A stretch of 50,103 nucleotides of DNA from Symbiodinium natans (lineage: Eukaryota > Sar > Dinophyceae > Suessiales > Symbiodiniaceae): NCBI GenBank assembly GCA_905221605.1, contig CAJNDS010002792.1, forward strand, positions 226,372-276,474, given 5' to 3'. Position numbers and translations under genes: made by a program. Positions 48,399-50,103 of this stretch are shown one piece after another; position 1 is the first letter of the stretch; every line of letters begins with the position of its first letter. The notes under the pieces were generated by a model. It did no database searches, was not told the origin of the DNA, and saw nothing but the letters and a program-made list of their open reading frames with translations.

Positions 48399-50103
48399 TG
48401 CGTTTGTAGAGCGAAAGAACTTGAGGCGGGTGCTTTAGTCTAAACCCTAAACCCGAAACCCTAAACCCTAAACCCTAAACCCTAAGAGGCTTAAGGTTCA
48501 GGGCCCTCAGGTATGCAGCCTAAGGCTTGCAGCCTACGATTTCAAGTTCAGAGCCTAGTCTTCGGTTCAGCACCTAGGGTTTAGGGTTTAGGGTTTAGGG
48601 CTCAGGGCCTAGGGTTTAGGGTTCAGCCTAGGATGGTTCAGGAGAACCCTAAGATATCGAGCCTAAGGTTAATGGATTGAGTGAACCTTCTATTTTCCTA
48701 ATGCTGTGGGAACCAAAGGGGGCGGGGAGGGTAGATACTCAACAAGAAGTCGCGGGCTTAGCTAGTGAATGCTTGAACTTGAGATGCTAAACCCTAAACC
48801 CTAAACCCTAAAACCCAAAGCCCTAAACCCTAAACCCTGGTATCCTCGGTTGGTGACTGAGAGAGCTTCGATGATGATGACCCAGAGAATCCAGCCTCCC
48901 TGATTAAAAGAACCTTCCTTAAGTCAACCTGTTAAGGTTTAAGGTTTAGGGTTTAGGGATCACAGTTGCAACTTGAAGAGTATGTCCTCTTTGAAGGATT
49001 GTGGAGTCTCTGGGATCTTGAAAGTAGACTTCCAGGGACCCAATCTCTTGTATCTTCAGAACACAAAGTAAACCCTAAACCCTAAACCCTAAACTCTAAA
49101 CCATGTTTGCTAGGTCTCTGGAAATCAGAAGGCAAATCAGAACCTCCGGCGGCTTGTCAGCGGGGCTGCCATGATGGGTTCAAAAGACTGCCACTACGCT
49201 GCTTTACAGGGAATTTGGATTAGGGTTTAGGGTTTAGGGTGTTTGTACGTATGTTGTTAAAGGGCTTAAGGGTCTGAAGGGTTCAGAGGGTTGAAAGCTT
49301 GAGGCTTCCTAGGGTTTGAGGGTACGTATAGACTGTAAGGGGTGAAAGGGTTGAGGTGTTTATGGGGGTCAAGGGTTATCAGCCTTGTTGAAATGAATTG
49401 CTTCTAGGGTTTAAGGTTTCAAGGTTGATTCGAAAGGTGTTGTGTTGCAGGAGAATTATGTGTTAAGGAACTATAGGGCTTAGGACGTAGGACAACTTAG
49501 CGTTGAGAGGAAAAGAGTGAGTGTCGTGCTTAGGGTTACTCCCTAAACACCAAACCCAAACCTCAAATCGTTTGAAATGAAGAAACCCCCCCCTAACCCG
49601 CCCCCCAAAACAAACATCTTCCTAATAACTTAAGCAAAGCGTACGTGTGATGCCTTGCAGCTGAACCTACTTGTTGAAACCTGCGGTTTAGGTGTAGGGT
49701 CTAGGGTTTAGGGTTTAGGTTTTAAGGCTTAGGGGTTGAGGGTTTATGGGGTTTAGTGACTGGGTGCTTAGGGTTTCCGGTTTTGGGTCCAAGTGCTGCC
49801 AGCTGCTTCCGCCGGGGAAATTCCGGCTACCTTCTCTTGCTTCGACGGGGCACATGCTGAGAGCGGGCGCCAAAAACCTGAACCTGAACCCAGGAAGTAG
49901 GGATACAAGTAGGACAACTGTTTTTGTACGCCTCTATAAACCCTATCTATCACTTAACCTACCCCCCCCCCCCCCAGTTCGAAGCTAGCAAACAAGACAA
50001 TCCTGCCCTTTACCATAAACTCTACACGCTAAATATGCCAAAAATCATTTGCGGTTTCTCAGAGTCCCATAACACCCTAAAACCCTCAATAGCGTGGGGT
50101 GGG
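48399..50103. other. Patchwork resumes right of the retroelement
   Basis: Short arrays at 48440-48486, 48572-48600, 48787-48840, 48934-48957, 49076-49102, 49218-49240 and 49700-49720, sparser and more degenerate than on the left; a 14-15-C run at 49962-49976. No gene recognised. Confidence 0.65.

Overview
ORGANISM. The window looks like nuclear DNA of a dinoflagellate, probably of the Suessiales/Symbiodiniaceae kind. Three things point there: hundreds of short interstitial arrays of the telomere-type repeat TTTAGGG in both orientations; a 13-base match (ATTTTGGCTCAAG) to the 3' end of the dinoflagellate spliced leader inside both LTRs of a retrotransposon; and a spliced gene whose inferred introns use GA, GC and GT donors. 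Nothing prokaryotic is present. I had no database access; family assignments come from motifs I can see and from memory.

LAYOUT. From 1 to about 37.6 kb the DNA is a patchwork: unique pieces of 50-300 bp alternate with TTTAGGG arrays (and variants TTCAGGG, CTTAGGG, TTTGGGG, TTTAGGGGG), poly-G tracts and short palindromic MITE-like repeats of at least six families. Hidden in it, on the minus strand, is a gene that no long ORF reveals: twelve small exons between 28336 and about 24505 join in phase without a stop (about 440 codons) and encode an N-terminal domain with SHQW, WYDYFGCPQ, SIPAY and RGWCRLE motifs followed by ankyrin repeats. More ankyrin-like exons follow at 24.1, 23.6, 22.5, 19.2 and 17.0 kb. 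Several introns are flanked by 4-bp direct duplications, with the 5' splice site inside the duplication and the AG at the element end, which is the architecture of introners (transposon-derived introns). TTTAGGG arrays lie inside most of these introns.

From 37666 to 48393 (minus strand) is one complete 10.7-kb Ty1/copia-order LTR retrotransposon with identical 156-bp LTRs, a TTTGC target duplication, a polypurine tract and a primer-binding site that matches the anticodon arm of tRNA-Asn. It has two ORFs in the same frame separated by stops. ORF1 (404 aa) ends in a HAD-like domain. ORF2 (2629 aa) has a coiled-coil/Gag-like region, CCCH zinc finger, protease, integrase, a cytosine-C5-methyltransferase-like domain, reverse transcriptase, RNase H and a C-terminal domain with the HxD...H...R signature of 2-oxoglutarate/Fe(II) oxygenases. 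It contains no TTTAGGG arrays and so appears to be a recent insertion. From 48399 to the end the patchwork resumes.

HOW IT FITS TOGETHER. The ankyrin gene and the retroelement share the minus strand. The patchwork is best read as the introns and flanks of fragmented host gene(s), expanded by MITE/introner insertion and by later growth of telomere-type repeats inside those insertions.
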